Source: Burkholderia cepacia (GTDB lineage: Bacteria; Pseudomonadota; Gammaproteobacteria; Burkholderiales; Burkholderiaceae). Taken from it: DNA of 64,000 bases. This document shows, piece by piece, positions 16,924-26,068 of the stretch; position 1 is the stretch's first letter; every line of letters starts with the position of its first letter. The stretch spans positions 3,162,001 through 3,226,000 of the forward strand of contig NZ_CP013443.1 in NCBI RefSeq assembly GCF_001718835.1, given 5' to 3'. A program made the position numbers and the translations under genes. The notes under the pieces were generated by a model that was not told where the DNA came from, did no database searches, and worked only from the letters and a program-made list of their open reading frames with translations.

Positions 16924-18546
16924 TCAGCCGCCGGCCAGACGCCGCAAATCCCCTGCAACCTCTTCCATCACCGGCTCCCACGCGCCGAACGCCGGCTGCC
17001 GGTACAGCGTCGCGCTCGGGTACCACGGACTGTCCTTGCGTTCGAGCAACCACGGCCAGTGCGGATTCACGTCGAGCAGCACCCACGTGCGCGCGCCGAG
17101 CGCGCCCGCCAGGTGCGCGACCGACGTACACACTGTGATCACGAGATCCAGCGCGCCGATGAACGCGGCCGTATCGTCGAAGCTCTTCAGTTCGGCAGTG
17201 TGATCGACGATCGGCAGACCGGCCGCGCGCGCCGCCGCGACATCCGCCTGCGCACCCGGCTGCAGCGAATGAAACGCGACGCCGTCGATCCCGCGGAACG
17301 CGTCGGCATAGCGCTCGAGCCCGACACGCCGGAACGGGTTGCGCTGGTGCCCCGCGCTGCCCGTCCACACGAGGCCGACCTTCAGCCGGCTGTCGCCCGC
17401 GAGCCGCGCACGCCACGCGTCCCGCGCGGCCGGATCGGCCCGCAGGTACGGCACCGACGACGCAAGCGTCGACGCTTCCATGCCGAGCATCAGCGGCAGG
17501 CCGATCAGCGGCACTTCGTAATCGAAGGCGGGCAGCTCGTCGACGCCGCCGCCCGCGCTGAACGCATCCGCATGCGCGCCGAGGCTGCGCTGCATCAGCG
17601 CGCCCACCTGCGGGAACGTATTCCAGATGAGCCGGCCGCCCTCGCGATGCACGCGCTCGGCGAGCGGCGCGACGAAGCGGCAGAACTGCAGCACGTCGCC
17701 GAGCCCCTGCTCGCCCCACACGAGCAACGTCTTGCCCGCGAGCGGCTCGCCCTGCCAGCGCGGGCCCGGCAGCACCGGCCGGCGGCCGCGCAACTCGCCC
17801 GCGCCGTCCCAGCGCGCCTCGTGCTCGCGCCAGCCCGCCGCGTAATCGCCGCGCACGAGCTGGACGATCGCCAGGTTGAAACGGTAGGACGCGTCGTCGG
17901 GCGCCAGCTCGCACGCGCGCGCCGCGAAGCGCTCGGCATCGTCCCAGCGCTGCGCCTCCTTCATCGCCAGCGCGACGTTGTTCATCGCGAGCGCGTTGTC
18001 GGGCGCGAGCTCGACGAGCCGTTCCGCGCACGCGAGCGCCCCCGTCAGGTCCTGCGTCGCGAGCCGCGCGACGACGAGGTTGATCCACGCCTGCACGTCG
18101 AGCGGATCGAAAGTCACCGCCTCCTCGAGCAGCGCGATCTCCTCCGCACGGTCGCAGCCCGACAGCCGCAACGCGATCGCGAGGTTGTTGCGCAACGACG
18201 GCAGGTCGGGCTCGGTCGCGAGCGCCGCGCGATACGGCGCCACGGCGTCCGCGTGACGGCCCGCCATCTGCAGCGCGTAGCCGTGATTGAAGCGGGCGGC
18301 CGCATTCGGATGCAGACGCGCGCCCAGGTCGGCGAGCGCGACCGCATCGGCCGTGCGCTGCCGCGAGACGAGCGCCGCGGTGAGGCCCGCGAGCGAAGCC
18401 GGGTCGGCCCCGTGCAGGTGCGCGGCGGCGGCGAGCCACAGGTCGTGCGCGGCGGGCTCGCCGCGCGCCTGCGCATCGGCGGCCTGCCCGAGCAGCGCGG
18501 TGAACGGCGGCAGCAGCGGAACGAGGAAATCGGTCGAGTCGTCCAT
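16924..18546 (-). CDS. TPR-repeat protein with glycosyltransferase-like C-terminus
   Basis: A 540-aa protein. Residues about 20-235 are a run of tetratricopeptide repeats (for instance NAAARFNHGYALQMAGRHAD and DNALAMNNVALAMKEAQRW), and residues about 270-540 form a GT-B-like domain of the kind found with TPRs in betaproteobacteria (KTLLVWGEQGLGDVLQFCRF, then LVITVCTSVAHLAGALGA). The C-terminal part resembles glycosyltransferase family 9/41-like folds, suggesting glycan or protein glycosylation, but donor and acceptor are unknown. It is convergent with lnt and divergent from glyQ with a 298-bp gap. The ATG at 18546 avoids an arginine-rich upstream extension. Confidence 0.8.
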   Translation of the reverse strand: MDDSTDFLVPLLPPFTALLGQAADAQARGEPAAHDLWLAAAAHLHGADPASLAGLTAALVSRQRTADAVALADLGARLHPNAAARFNHGYALQMAGRHADAVAPYRAALATEPDLPSLRNNLAIALRLSGCDRAEEIALLEEAVTFDPLDVQAWINLVVARLATQDLTGALACAERLVELAPDNALAMNNVALAMKEAQRWDDAERFAARACELAPDDASYRFNLAIVQLVRGDYAAGWREHEARWDGAGELRGRRPVLPGPRWQGEPLAGKTLLVWGEQGLGDVLQFCRFVAPLAERVHREGGRLIWNTFPQVGALMQRSLGAHADAFSAGGGVDELPAFDYEVPLIGLPLMLGMEASTLASSVPYLRADPAARDAWRARLAGDSRLKVGLVWTGSAGHQRNPFRRVGLERYADAFRGIDGVAFHSLQPGAQADVAAARAAGLPIVDHTAELKSFDDTAAFIGALDLVITVCTSVAHLAGALGARTWVLLDVNPHWPWLLERKDSPWYPSATLYRQPAFGAWEPVMEEVAGDLRRLAGG

Positions 18547-18732
18547 GCGATCGGATACGGGGAGCTGCGCGGCCGCCCATCGGCCGCGCGATGCGGAATA
18601 CGCGCATCTTAACGTCCGCGCGCGGCGCCGGGACGCCGCCCGGCGCATCCGCGCGATCCGGCCGACGCGACGCGCGCCGGGCCGCGACGCCCCCTTCGTC
18701 GCCGTTCCGGCCGCATCCGCTCGCCGATCCGG

Positions 18733-18738
18733 TAAAAT
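18733..18738 (+). promoter_or_regulatory. Putative -10 element for glyQS operon
   Basis: TAAAAT (five of six consensus bases) 107 bp before glyQ, in otherwise GC-rich DNA. No strong -35 was found. Apart from this, 18547-18844 shows no gene. Confidence 0.45.
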
Positions 18739-18844
18739 TACGCGTTTCTGCACACTAACAAGCCGCGCCGCCGCGCGAGCCGACCCTCCGGGCCCCGCCC
18801 GGAGCGCCGCCCGCAACGGAGCGCCAGCGCCACGAAGGCTCTTC

Positions 18845-19849
18845 ATGCTTACGTTTCAGCAAATCATCCTGACGCTGCAGTCCTACTGGGACAAGCAGGG
18901 TTGCGCCCTGCTCCAGCCCATCGACATGGAAGTCGGTGCAGGCACGTCGCACGTGCACACGTTCCTGCGCGCGGTCGGCCCCGAGCCGTGGCGCGCCGCG
19001 TACGTGCAGCCGTCGCGCCGCCCGAAGGACGGCCGCTACGGCGAGAACCCGAACCGCCTGCAGCACTACTACCAGTACCAGGTCGTGCTCAAGCCGGCAC
19101 CGGAAAATATCCTCGACCTGTACCTCGGCTCGCTCGAGGCGCTCGGCTTCGACCTGAAGCAGAACGACGTGCGCTTCGTCGAGGACGACTGGGAAAACCC
19201 GACGCTCGGCGCGTGGGGCCTCGGCTGGGAAGTGTGGCTGAACGGGATGGAAGTCACGCAGTTCACGTATTTCCAGCAGGTCGGCGGCCTCGACTGCAAG
19301 CCGGTGCTCGGCGAGATCACGTACGGCCTCGAACGCCTCGCGATGTACCTGCAGAAGGTCGAGAACGTGTACGACCTCGTGTGGACCGAGTGGGAAGAGC
19401 AAGGCCCGAACGGCCCCGAGCTGCGCCGCCTGTCGTACGGCGACGTCTATCACCAGAACGAGGTCGAGCAGTCGACCTACAACTTCGAGCACGCGAACGT
19501 CGACCTGCTGTTCACGTTCTTCAACAGCTACGAAGCGGAAGCGAAGAAGATGATCGACGCGCAGCTCGCGCTGCCCGCGTACGAACTCGTGCTGAAGGCC
19601 GGCCACACGTTCAACCTGCTCGACGCGCGCGGCGCGATCTCGGTCACCGAACGCGCGGCGTACATCGGCCGCATCCGTGCGCTGTCGCGTCTCGTCGCCC
19701 AGGCTTACTACGACTCGCGCGAGAAGCTCGGCTTCCCGATGCTCGGCAACCCGCCGGGCGTGCCGGGCCTCACCACCGACGCCCAGGAGGCCGCCCAGCC
19801 GGCATGGGCGCCGCCGCTCAAGGTCGAACGCAAGATCGATCAGGACTGA
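18845..19849 (+). CDS. glyQ: Glycine-tRNA ligase alpha subunit
   Basis: Catalytic alpha subunit of the bacterial alpha2beta2 class II glycyl-tRNA synthetase; it binds ATP and glycine and forms glycyl adenylate. The 334-aa protein has the family start TFQQIILTLQSYWDKQGC and the conserved YGENPNRLQHYYQYQVVLKP segment. It is 22 bp upstream of glyS and heads the set glyQ-glyS-gmhB-plsC on the plus strand. A TAAAAT box is 107 bp upstream. Confidence 0.96.
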   Translation: MLTFQQIILTLQSYWDKQGCALLQPIDMEVGAGTSHVHTFLRAVGPEPWRAAYVQPSRRPKDGRYGENPNRLQHYYQYQVVLKPAPENILDLYLGSLEALGFDLKQNDVRFVEDDWENPTLGAWGLGWEVWLNGMEVTQFTYFQQVGGLDCKPVLGEITYGLERLAMYLQKVENVYDLVWTEWEEQGPNGPELRRLSYGDVYHQNEVEQSTYNFEHANVDLLFTFFNSYEAEAKKMIDAQLALPAYELVLKAGHTFNLLDARGAISVTERAAYIGRIRALSRLVAQAYYDSREKLGFPMLGNPPGVPGLTTDAQEAAQPAWAPPLKVERKIDQD

Positions 19850-19871
19850 CGAGACGAGATTCATTCCAACC

Positions 19872-21971
19872 ATGACGCACAATCATCCCGCCCCCCTGCT
19901 CGTCGAACTGCTGACCGAAGAGCTGCCGCCGAAGGCCCTCGCGCGCCTCGGCGACGCATTCGCCGAAGGCCTCGCGCAACGCCTCGCGGCACGCGACCTC
20001 GTCGAAGGCGAACTCGTGTTCGAACGCTACGCCACGCCGCGCCGCCTCGCCGTCGTCGTGCAGAACGTGCGCGCCGTCGCACCTGAAAAGCAGGTCCGCG
20101 AAAAGGTCCTGCCCGTGTCGGTCGCACTCGATGCCGAAGGCAAGCCGACCGCCCCGCTCGCGAAGAAGCTCGCGGCGCTCGGCCACCCGAACCTGTCGAT
20201 CGCCGATCTCGAGCGCGCGCAGGATGGCAAGGCCGAAGCGTTCTTCATCAACTATTCGGCAGCCGGGGCGACGCTCGCCGACGGCCTGCAGGCCGCGCTC
20301 GACGAAACGCTCGAGAAGCTGCCGATCCCGAAGGTGATGACCTACCAGCGCCCGGACGGCTCCGACGTGAAGTTCGTGCGCCCGGTGCATCGCCTGACCG
20401 TGCTGCACGACGACCGCATCGTGCCCGTCACCGCGTTCGGCGTCGATGCCGGCGACACCACGCTCGGCCACCGCTTCCTGTCCGACGGCCTCGTCGCGAT
20501 CCAGCATGCGCGCGCGTACGCCGACACGCTGCGCGACAAGGGCCGCGTGATCGCGCACTTCGCCGATCGCCGCGAAACGATCCGCACGCAGCTGAACGAA
20601 CACGCGAACGGCGACACCGTCGTGATGCCCGAAGCGCTGCTCGACGAAGTGACGTCGCTGGTCGAATGGCCGGTCGTCTACCCGTGCCGCTTCGAGGATG
20701 AATTCCTGCAGGTGCCGCAGGAATGCCTGATCCTCACGATGCAGACGAACCAGAAGTATTTCGCGCTGACCGACGTCGGCGGCAAGCTGCGCTCGCGCTT
20801 CCTGATCGTGTCGAACATCGAGACGAAGACGCCGGGCGAGATCATCGAAGGCAACGAGCGCGTCGTGCGCCCGCGCCTCGCCGATGCGAAGTTCTTCTTC
20901 GAGCAGGACAAGAAGAAGCCGCTCGCCGACCGCGTGCCGCAGCTCGCGAACGTCGTGTATCACAACAAGCTCGGTTCGGCGCTCGCCCGCGTCGAGCGCC
21001 TCGAGGCGCTGGCCGGCGAGATCGCCCCCGCGATCGGCGCCGACGCCGCGCACGCGAAGCGCGCCGCGCGCCTCGCGAAGGCCGACCTGCTGACCGACAT
21101 GGTCGGCGAGTTCCCGGAACTGCAGGGCACGATGGGCACGTACTACGCGCGCCACGACGGTGAACCCGACGACGTCGCGCTCGCCTGCGCCGAGCACTAC
21201 CAGCCGCGCTTCTCCGGCGACGCACTGCCGACCACGCCGGTGTCGACCGCCGTCGCGCTCGCCGACAAGCTCGAGACGATCGTCGGCATCTGGGGCATCG
21301 GCCTCGCGCCGACCGGCGAGAAGGATCCGTTCGCGCTGCGCCGCCACGCACTCGGCGTGCTGCGCCTGCTGCTCGAGAAGCAGCTGCCGCTCGATCTCGT
21401 GTCGCTGCTGCGCACGGCCCACGCGCGCTTCGAAGGCGTGCCGGGCGTCGCCGAATCGACCGATGCGATCCTCGCGTTCTTCATGGATCGCCTGCGCGGC
21501 CTGCTGCGCGAGCGCGGCTATTCGGCCGGCGAAATCGATGCGGTGCTGAGCCTGAACCCGACGCGCGTCGACGATCTCGTCGCGCGCCTCGACGCGGTGC
21601 GCGAATTCACGCGCCTCGCGGAAGCCGAAGCGCTCGCGGCCGCGAACAAGCGGATCTCGAACATCCTGAAGAAGTCGGAAGGCGGTGCGAACGGTGCGGT
21701 GCAGCCGACGCTGCTCGTCGAGGCCGCCGAAAAGGCGCTGCACGAACAGCTCGCGGCCGTGACGCCGCACGTGCAGTCGCAGCTCGAGGCGCGTGCATAC
21801 ACGGGCGCGCTGTCGGCGCTCGCCGCGCTGCGCGCACCGGTCGACACGTTCTTCAACGACGTGATGGTCAACGCGGAAGATCCGGCACTGCGCGCGAACC
21901 GTCTCGCGCTGCTGTCCGCGCTGCACCAGCAGATGAACTGCGTCGCCGACATCTCGAAGCTCGCCGCATAA
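19872..21971 (+). CDS. glyS: Glycine-tRNA ligase beta subunit
   Basis: The 699-aa beta subunit binds tRNA-Gly and is required for aminoacylation by the alpha2beta2 enzyme. The N-terminal LLVELLTEELPPKAL motif is diagnostic, the middle has the HD-like and B3/B4-like regions, and the C-terminus has a DALR-type anticodon-binding helix bundle (EARAYTGALSALAALRAPVD). The ATG at 19872 follows glyQ by 22 bp and places the diagnostic motif at residues 8-22. The gene continues 10 bp before gmhB. Confidence 0.96.
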   Translation: MTHNHPAPLLVELLTEELPPKALARLGDAFAEGLAQRLAARDLVEGELVFERYATPRRLAVVVQNVRAVAPEKQVREKVLPVSVALDAEGKPTAPLAKKLAALGHPNLSIADLERAQDGKAEAFFINYSAAGATLADGLQAALDETLEKLPIPKVMTYQRPDGSDVKFVRPVHRLTVLHDDRIVPVTAFGVDAGDTTLGHRFLSDGLVAIQHARAYADTLRDKGRVIAHFADRRETIRTQLNEHANGDTVVMPEALLDEVTSLVEWPVVYPCRFEDEFLQVPQECLILTMQTNQKYFALTDVGGKLRSRFLIVSNIETKTPGEIIEGNERVVRPRLADAKFFFEQDKKKPLADRVPQLANVVYHNKLGSALARVERLEALAGEIAPAIGADAAHAKRAARLAKADLLTDMVGEFPELQGTMGTYYARHDGEPDDVALACAEHYQPRFSGDALPTTPVSTAVALADKLETIVGIWGIGLAPTGEKDPFALRRHALGVLRLLLEKQLPLDLVSLLRTAHARFEGVPGVAESTDAILAFFMDRLRGLLRERGYSAGEIDAVLSLNPTRVDDLVARLDAVREFTRLAEAEALAAANKRISNILKKSEGGANGAVQPTLLVEAAEKALHEQLAAVTPHVQSQLEARAYTGALSALAALRAPVDTFFNDVMVNAEDPALRANRLALLSALHQQMNCVADISKLAA

Positions 21972-21981
21972 GGGCCGCACG

Positions 21982-22545
21982 ATGCCGACCAGCCCCAACC
22001 GAAAGCTCGTCGTCCTCGACCGGGACGGCGTGATCAACGTCGATTCGGATGCGTTCATCAAGACGCCCGACGAATGGATCGCGCTGCCCGGCGCCCTCGA
22101 GGCGATTGCCCGGCTCAACCACGCGGGGTATCGCGTGGTCGTCGCGACCAACCAGTCCGGCATCGGTCGCGGGCTGTTCGACATGGCCGCGCTCAACGAG
22201 ATGCACCTGAAGATGCATCGCGCGGCGGCCGCGGTCGGCGCGCGTATCGACGCGGTGTTCTTCTGCCCGCACACGGCCGAGGATCACTGCGACTGCCGCA
22301 AGCCGAAACCCGGGATGATGCAGATGATCGCCGAGCGCTTCGAGATCGATCCCGATCACACGCCGGTGGTCGGCGATTCGCTGCGCGACCTGCAGGCCGG
22401 CGTCGCGGTCGGCTTCCAGCCGCACCTCGTGCTCACCGGCAAGGGCAGGAAGACGCTCGCCGCCGGCAACCTGCCGCCCGGCACGAAGGTCCACGACGAC
22501 CTGCGCGCGTTCGCGCTCGATTTCCTTTCACACGAACACGAGTGA
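21982..22545 (+). CDS. gmhB: D-glycero-beta-D-manno-heptose 1,7-bisphosphate 7-phosphatase
   Basis: HAD-type phosphatase that removes the C7 phosphate of heptose bisphosphate in the ADP-heptose route for LPS inner core. The 187-aa protein has motif I VVLDRDGVIN with Asp13 and Asp15, motif II VVATNQSG, and the structural zinc site of GmhB with CPHTAEDHCDCRKPKPG. These cysteines separate it from general HAD phosphatases and from histidinol phosphatase fusions. It starts 10 bp after glyS and lies 43 bp before the acyltransferase gene, in the same transcription unit. Confidence 0.93.
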   Translation: MPTSPNRKLVVLDRDGVINVDSDAFIKTPDEWIALPGALEAIARLNHAGYRVVVATNQSGIGRGLFDMAALNEMHLKMHRAAAAVGARIDAVFFCPHTAEDHCDCRKPKPGMMQMIAERFEIDPDHTPVVGDSLRDLQAGVAVGFQPHLVLTGKGRKTLAAGNLPPGTKVHDDLRAFALDFLSHEHE

Positions 22546-22588
22546 TGCGGCCGCCGCGCGCATCCTCCCTAACGCCAGACTTACGCCG

Positions 22589-23353
22589 ATGCGCTTCGTC
22601 CGCTCCCTGCTGCTGCTGATCTACTTCATCCTGTACACGGTGCCGTACGCCACCGCGTGCTTCATCGCCTTTCCGTTCATGCGCCCCGACGCGCGCTACT
22701 GGATGGCAGCCGGCTGGTGCAAGTCCACGCTATGGGTCGCGCGCTGGCTGAACGGTATCCGCTACCGGATCGAAGGCTACGAGAACCTGCCCGACGGTCC
22801 GGCCGTGCTGCTGTCGAAGCACCAGTCCGCATGGGAGACGCTCGCGTTTCCCGCGCTGATGCCCAAGCCGCTCTGCTACGTGTTCAAGCGCGAGCTGCTG
22901 TACGTGCCGTTCTTCGGCTGGGCGCTCGGGCTGCTGCACATGGTCAACATCAACCGCAAGGAAGGCAAGAACGCGTTCACGTCGGTGATCCGCCAGGGCA
23001 AGAAGCGCCTGTCGGAAGGCGCCTGGATGATCATGTTCCCGGAAGGCACGCGCACGCCGGTCGGCAAGCAGGGCAAGTACAAGACGGGAGGCGCGCGCTT
23101 CGCGATCGAAACCGGTGCGCCCGTCGTACCGATCGCGCACAATGCAGGTCGGGTGTGGCCGCGCAACTCGTTCACGAAATTCCCGGGCGTCGTCACCGTA
23201 TCGATCGGCAAGCCGATCGACGTGACCGGTCTCACGCCCGATGCATTGAACTCGCAGGTCGAAGCGTGGATCGAAGCGGAAATGCGCCGGATCGATCCGG
23301 ACGCCTATCGGGCGCCGGGCAGCGCCGAAAAGCGCAATGCCGCGCAAGTCTGA
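22589..23353 (+). CDS. plsC: 1-acyl-sn-glycerol-3-phosphate acyltransferase
   Basis: Acylates lysophosphatidic acid to phosphatidic acid at the inner membrane. The 254-aa protein has an N-terminal membrane helix, a catalytic motif in the H-X4-E form (His78, Glu83 in KHQSAWET) instead of the H-X4-D of E. coli PlsC, and the second block FPEGTRT near residue 150. The H-X4-E form is common in betaproteobacterial paralogues. Burkholderia genomes usually carry several such enzymes, so this one may not be the main PlsC. It follows gmhB by 43 bp and overlaps or abuts the following metallopeptidase gene. Confidence 0.88.
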   Translation: MRFVRSLLLLIYFILYTVPYATACFIAFPFMRPDARYWMAAGWCKSTLWVARWLNGIRYRIEGYENLPDGPAVLLSKHQSAWETLAFPALMPKPLCYVFKRELLYVPFFGWALGLLHMVNINRKEGKNAFTSVIRQGKKRLSEGAWMIMFPEGTRTPVGKQGKYKTGGARFAIETGAPVVPIAHNAGRVWPRNSFTKFPGVVTVSIGKPIDVTGLTPDALNSQVEAWIEAEMRRIDPDAYRAPGSAEKRNAAQV

Positions 23354-23402
23354 TTCACCCGGGCCGGATCCGTTGTTGCGTACGACAAAAAGAAGCGAAC
23401 TG

Positions 23403-24290
23403 ATGAAACAGCGTCCGCGGCCACGGCCTGCCGTCGTGGCCCTCGATCATCGCCAGATGGACCTGCCGCTCTTCGACGGGCCGGCCGCCGCGCCGTCCGC
23501 GCCCACTGCGCAGCAGACGCCGCCCGAAGCGGCGCCCGTGGCGGCACCCGATCCCGGTCCCGCACCCGACCGCTCGCGCGTACGGACGTTCGCCCTCGAC
23601 AGCCGCGTGCTCGAATACCGCCTGAAGCGCTCGGCGCGCCGCACGATCGGCTTCACGATCGACGGCAGCGGGCTGTCGATCACCGCGCCGCGCTGGGTCA
23701 CGCTCGCCGACATCGAAGCCGCGATCGCCGAGAAGCAACGCTGGATCTTCGCGAAGCTCGCCGAGTGGAAGACGCGCACCGAGCAGCGCGCGCTGCCGCA
23801 GATCGACTGGCGCGACGGCGCGCAGCTGCCCTATCTCGGCAAGACGGTGACGATCGCGCTCGCGTCCGATGCCGGCGCGGTCGCGTTCGACGGCGATGCG
23901 CTGCGGTTGCCGCTGCCCGCGCAGGCCGACATGCAGCAGATCAAGGACCGTGTGCAGGGCTGGCTGCAGGGCGAAGCCAGGCGGATCTTCGGTGAACGCC
24001 TCGCGGTGTACGCGGAAAAGCTCGGCGTCACGTATTCGATGTATGCGCTGTCGTCGGCCGCGACGCGCTGGGGCAGCTGCTCGAGCGACGGCAAGATCCG
24101 CCTGAACTGGCGGCTGATCCATTTCCCGATGTCGATCATCGACTACGTCGTCGCGCACGAGCTGTCGCACCTGCGCGAAATGAACCACAGCCCGGCCTTC
24201 TGGCAGACCGTCGAATCGATCTTCCCCGAGTTCCGCGAAGCGCGCCACACGCTCAAGCATCACCCGCCCGAGCTGCTGCCGTCGCTGTAA
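23403..24290 (+). CDS. YgjP/SprT-like metal-dependent hydrolase (DUF45)
   Basis: A 295-aa protein with a zincin-type HEXXH motif (VAHELSHLREMNHSPAFW; two His and Glu) at about residues 250-265, and the conserved RWGSCSSDGKIRLNWRL segment before it. These are the hallmarks of the YgjP/M48-like DUF45 family; one E. coli member has been described as a UTP pyrophosphatase. The first 60 residues are Pro/Ala rich and probably disordered. The ATG at 23403 is preferred; a start at 23337 would overlap plsC by 17 bp. It is the last gene of the glyQ set and ends at a terminator. Confidence 0.85.
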   Translation: MKQRPRPRPAVVALDHRQMDLPLFDGPAAAPSAPTAQQTPPEAAPVAAPDPGPAPDRSRVRTFALDSRVLEYRLKRSARRTIGFTIDGSGLSITAPRWVTLADIEAAIAEKQRWIFAKLAEWKTRTEQRALPQIDWRDGAQLPYLGKTVTIALASDAGAVAFDGDALRLPLPAQADMQQIKDRVQGWLQGEARRIFGERLAVYAEKLGVTYSMYALSSAATRWGSCSSDGKIRLNWRLIHFPMSIIDYVVAHELSHLREMNHSPAFWQTVESIFPEFREARHTLKHHPPELLPSL

Positions 24291-24295
24291 ATACG

Positions 24296-24332
24296 AACGG
24301 GCGGCGCGGAAATTCCCGCACCGCCCGTTTTG
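24296..24332. terminator. Bidirectional terminator between convergent genes
   Basis: AACGGGCGG (24296-24304) pairs with CCGCCCGTT (24321-24329), followed by TT and TG on the plus strand. The A-rich left flank gives a partial T-run on the minus strand, so it can serve both the ygjP-like gene and gloA. Confidence 0.7.
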
Positions 24333-24375
24333 CATCGCGACGCGCATGGCGCGCCGCGAGCCGCTCATCCGGCGC

Positions 24376-24765
24376 TCAGTGCGCCTTCTTCTGGATGAAC
24401 TCGATCTTGTAGCCGTCCGGATCCTCGACGAATGCGATCACGGTCGTGCCGTGCTTCATCGGGCCCGCTTCGCGCGTGACCTTGCCGCCTTGCGCCTTGA
24501 TCCTGTCGCAGGCCGCGTACGCGTCGTCGACTTCCAGCGCCAGATGACCGAAACCCGTGCCGAGGTCGTAGGACGGGGTATCCCAGTTGTGGGTCAGCTC
24601 GATCACCGTGTTGTCGCTTTCATCGCCGTAGCCGACGAATGCGAGCGTGAACTTGCCTTCCGGATAGTCGTCGCGGCGCAGCACCTTCATGCCGAGCAAC
24701 TCGGTGTAGAACTTGATAGAGCGGTCGAGATCGCCGACTCGCAGCATCGTATGCAGCAATCGCAT
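24376..24765 (-). CDS. gloA: Lactoylglutathione lyase (glyoxalase I)
   Basis: Converts the methylglyoxal-glutathione hemithioacetal to S-lactoylglutathione in the cytosol. The 129-aa length and the four metal ligands His5, Glu56, His74 and Glu122 fit the short, nickel-activated bacterial GloA exactly. Substrate-binding segments (NTVIELTHNWD, GFGHLALEVDD) are intact. It is convergent with the ygjP-like gene and monocistronic. Presence of chaC elsewhere in the window shows a second glutathione-linked enzyme, but the two genes are not neighbours. Confidence 0.95.
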   Translation of the reverse strand: MRLLHTMLRVGDLDRSIKFYTELLGMKVLRRDDYPEGKFTLAFVGYGDESDNTVIELTHNWDTPSYDLGTGFGHLALEVDDAYAACDRIKAQGGKVTREAGPMKHGTTVIAFVEDPDGYKIEFIQKKAH

Positions 24766-24830
24766 GGGTTGTACTCCTGTGGGGACTTTCCAGAACCGGG
24801 AACTCTACCAGAGTCGGGGGGATTTCGTTG

Positions 24831-24886
24831 GGGGCGCCTAGCCGGGAGCGCCTAGCCGGGGGCGCCTAGCTGGGGGCGCCTAGCCG
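24831..24886. repeat. Four-copy 14-bp tandem repeat
   Basis: Units at 24831-24844, 24845-24858, 24859-24872 and 24873-24886 follow GGGGCGCCTAGCCG with one change each in units 2 and 3. Each unit contains the palindrome GGCGCC and a CTAG tetranucleotide. It lies in the 309-bp gap between gloA and the DMT transporter gene (24766-25074), which otherwise shows no gene. Confidence 0.9.
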
Positions 24887-25074
24887 GCCCCCCCTCGGCA
24901 GCACACGCCACACCGATCGGGTAACATCGTCGCAGCTCGCCCCACGCGGCGCCTGCCGCCCGAGCGCGCTCACCTGCCCACCTCAGCCAACCGCCAGACC
25001 GCCGTGCACCACCACCGATTCGAGCGCGCCGCACGCGCCAGCCGCCCGCCCTCCCGCTCCGGCGAGGTCCGCCG

Positions 25075-26004
25075 ATGACTACGCTCGCCGCCGTCCCCGT
25101 GCGCCGCGCGCTCGACCTGCGCGCCGTCGGCCTGATGCTGCTGCTGTGCGCGATCTGGGGCTTCCAGCAGGTCGCGATCAAGAGCACGAACGCCGCGATC
25201 GCGCCGATGTTCCAGGCCGGGCTGCGCTCGGTGATCGCGGCGGCACTGCTGTGGGGTTGGGCCCGCTCGCGCGGGACGCCGCTGTTTCAGGCGGACGGCA
25301 CGTTCGGCGCGGGCGTCGCGGCCGGCGCGCTGTTCGCCGGCGAATTCATCTGCGTGTTCTTCGGGCTGACGTTGACGAGCGCGTCGCACATGGCGATCTT
25401 CCTGTACACGGCGCCGTGCTTCACCGCGCTCGGCCTGCACCTGTTCGCACCCGGCGAACGGCTGCAGCGCACGCAGTGGGCCGGCGTCGGCCTGGCATTC
25501 GCCGGCATCGCGCTCGCGTTCGCGGACGGTTTCCTGAAGCCGCGCGCGCCCGGCGCATCCGTGCTGGCCGGGCTCGCCGGCGACGCGCTCGGGATCCTCG
25601 GCGGCGCGATGTGGGCCGCGACGACCGTCGTCGTGCGCTCGACGGCGCTCGCACGGGCGAGCGCGAGCAAGACGCTGTTCTACCAGCTCGCGGTATCGGC
25701 CGCGATGCTGCTCGCGCTCGCGGCGCTGCTCGGCCAGGCCACGTTCGCGCACGTCACGCCGGTCGCGGTGGCCAGCCTCGCGTACCAGTCGGTGATCGTC
25801 GCGTTCGTCAGCTACCTGTCGTGGTTCTGGCTGCTGACGCGCTACAGCGCATCGCGGCTGTCCGTCTTCACGTTCCTGTCGCCGCTGTTCGGCGTCGCGT
25901 TCGGCGTGCTGCTGCTCGGCGAATCGGTCGGCTGGCGCTTCATGTCGGCGGCCGCGCTCGTGCTGACGGGCATCGCGCTCGTCAACGCGCCCGCGCGCAA
26001 TTGA
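25075..26004 (+). CDS. DMT-superfamily transporter (EamA family)
   Basis: A 309-aa inner-membrane protein with ten predicted helices arranged as two EamA repeats (residues about 15-150 and 165-305). The first repeat shows the usual LCAIWGFQQVAIK start, and the last helix pair ends FGVLLLGESVGWRFMSAAALVLTGI. Family members export amino acids, nucleosides or other metabolites; the substrate cannot be told. The ATG at 25075 follows a GGCGAGGTC stretch with a weak ribosome site. The gene is alone and convergent with rsmA, sharing the terminator region at its 3' end. Confidence 0.85.
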   Translation: MTTLAAVPVRRALDLRAVGLMLLLCAIWGFQQVAIKSTNAAIAPMFQAGLRSVIAAALLWGWARSRGTPLFQADGTFGAGVAAGALFAGEFICVFFGLTLTSASHMAIFLYTAPCFTALGLHLFAPGERLQRTQWAGVGLAFAGIALAFADGFLKPRAPGASVLAGLAGDALGILGGAMWAATTVVVRSTALARASASKTLFYQLAVSAAMLLALAALLGQATFAHVTPVAVASLAYQSVIVAFVSYLSWFWLLTRYSASRLSVFTFLSPLFGVAFGVLLLGESVGWRFMSAAALVLTGIALVNAPARN

Positions 26005-26028
26005 AAAAGGCTGCCCTCGGGGCAGCCT
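26003..26028 (-). terminator. Intrinsic terminator of the lptD-surA-pdxA-rsmA operon
   Basis: On the minus strand AGGCTGCCC (pairing 26028-26020 with 26016-26008) forms a 9-bp stem with a 3-nt loop, followed by TTTTTCAATT. It lies 40 bp after the rsmA stop and touches the stop codon of the convergent DMT gene. Confidence 0.8.
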
Positions 26029-26068
26029 CGGAGATCAGCGTGCGTTTCCGGCGTCAGCGCCGCGCGCG

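Noticed and set aside
14975..18612. Very long frames on both strands across lnt and the TPR gene
   Set aside because: Both are shadows of lnt and the TPR gene; composition is Arg/Ala repeats without domains.
24831..24886. Tandem repeat considered as a CRISPR array
   Set aside because: Units are directly adjacent with no spacers and are only 14 bp.
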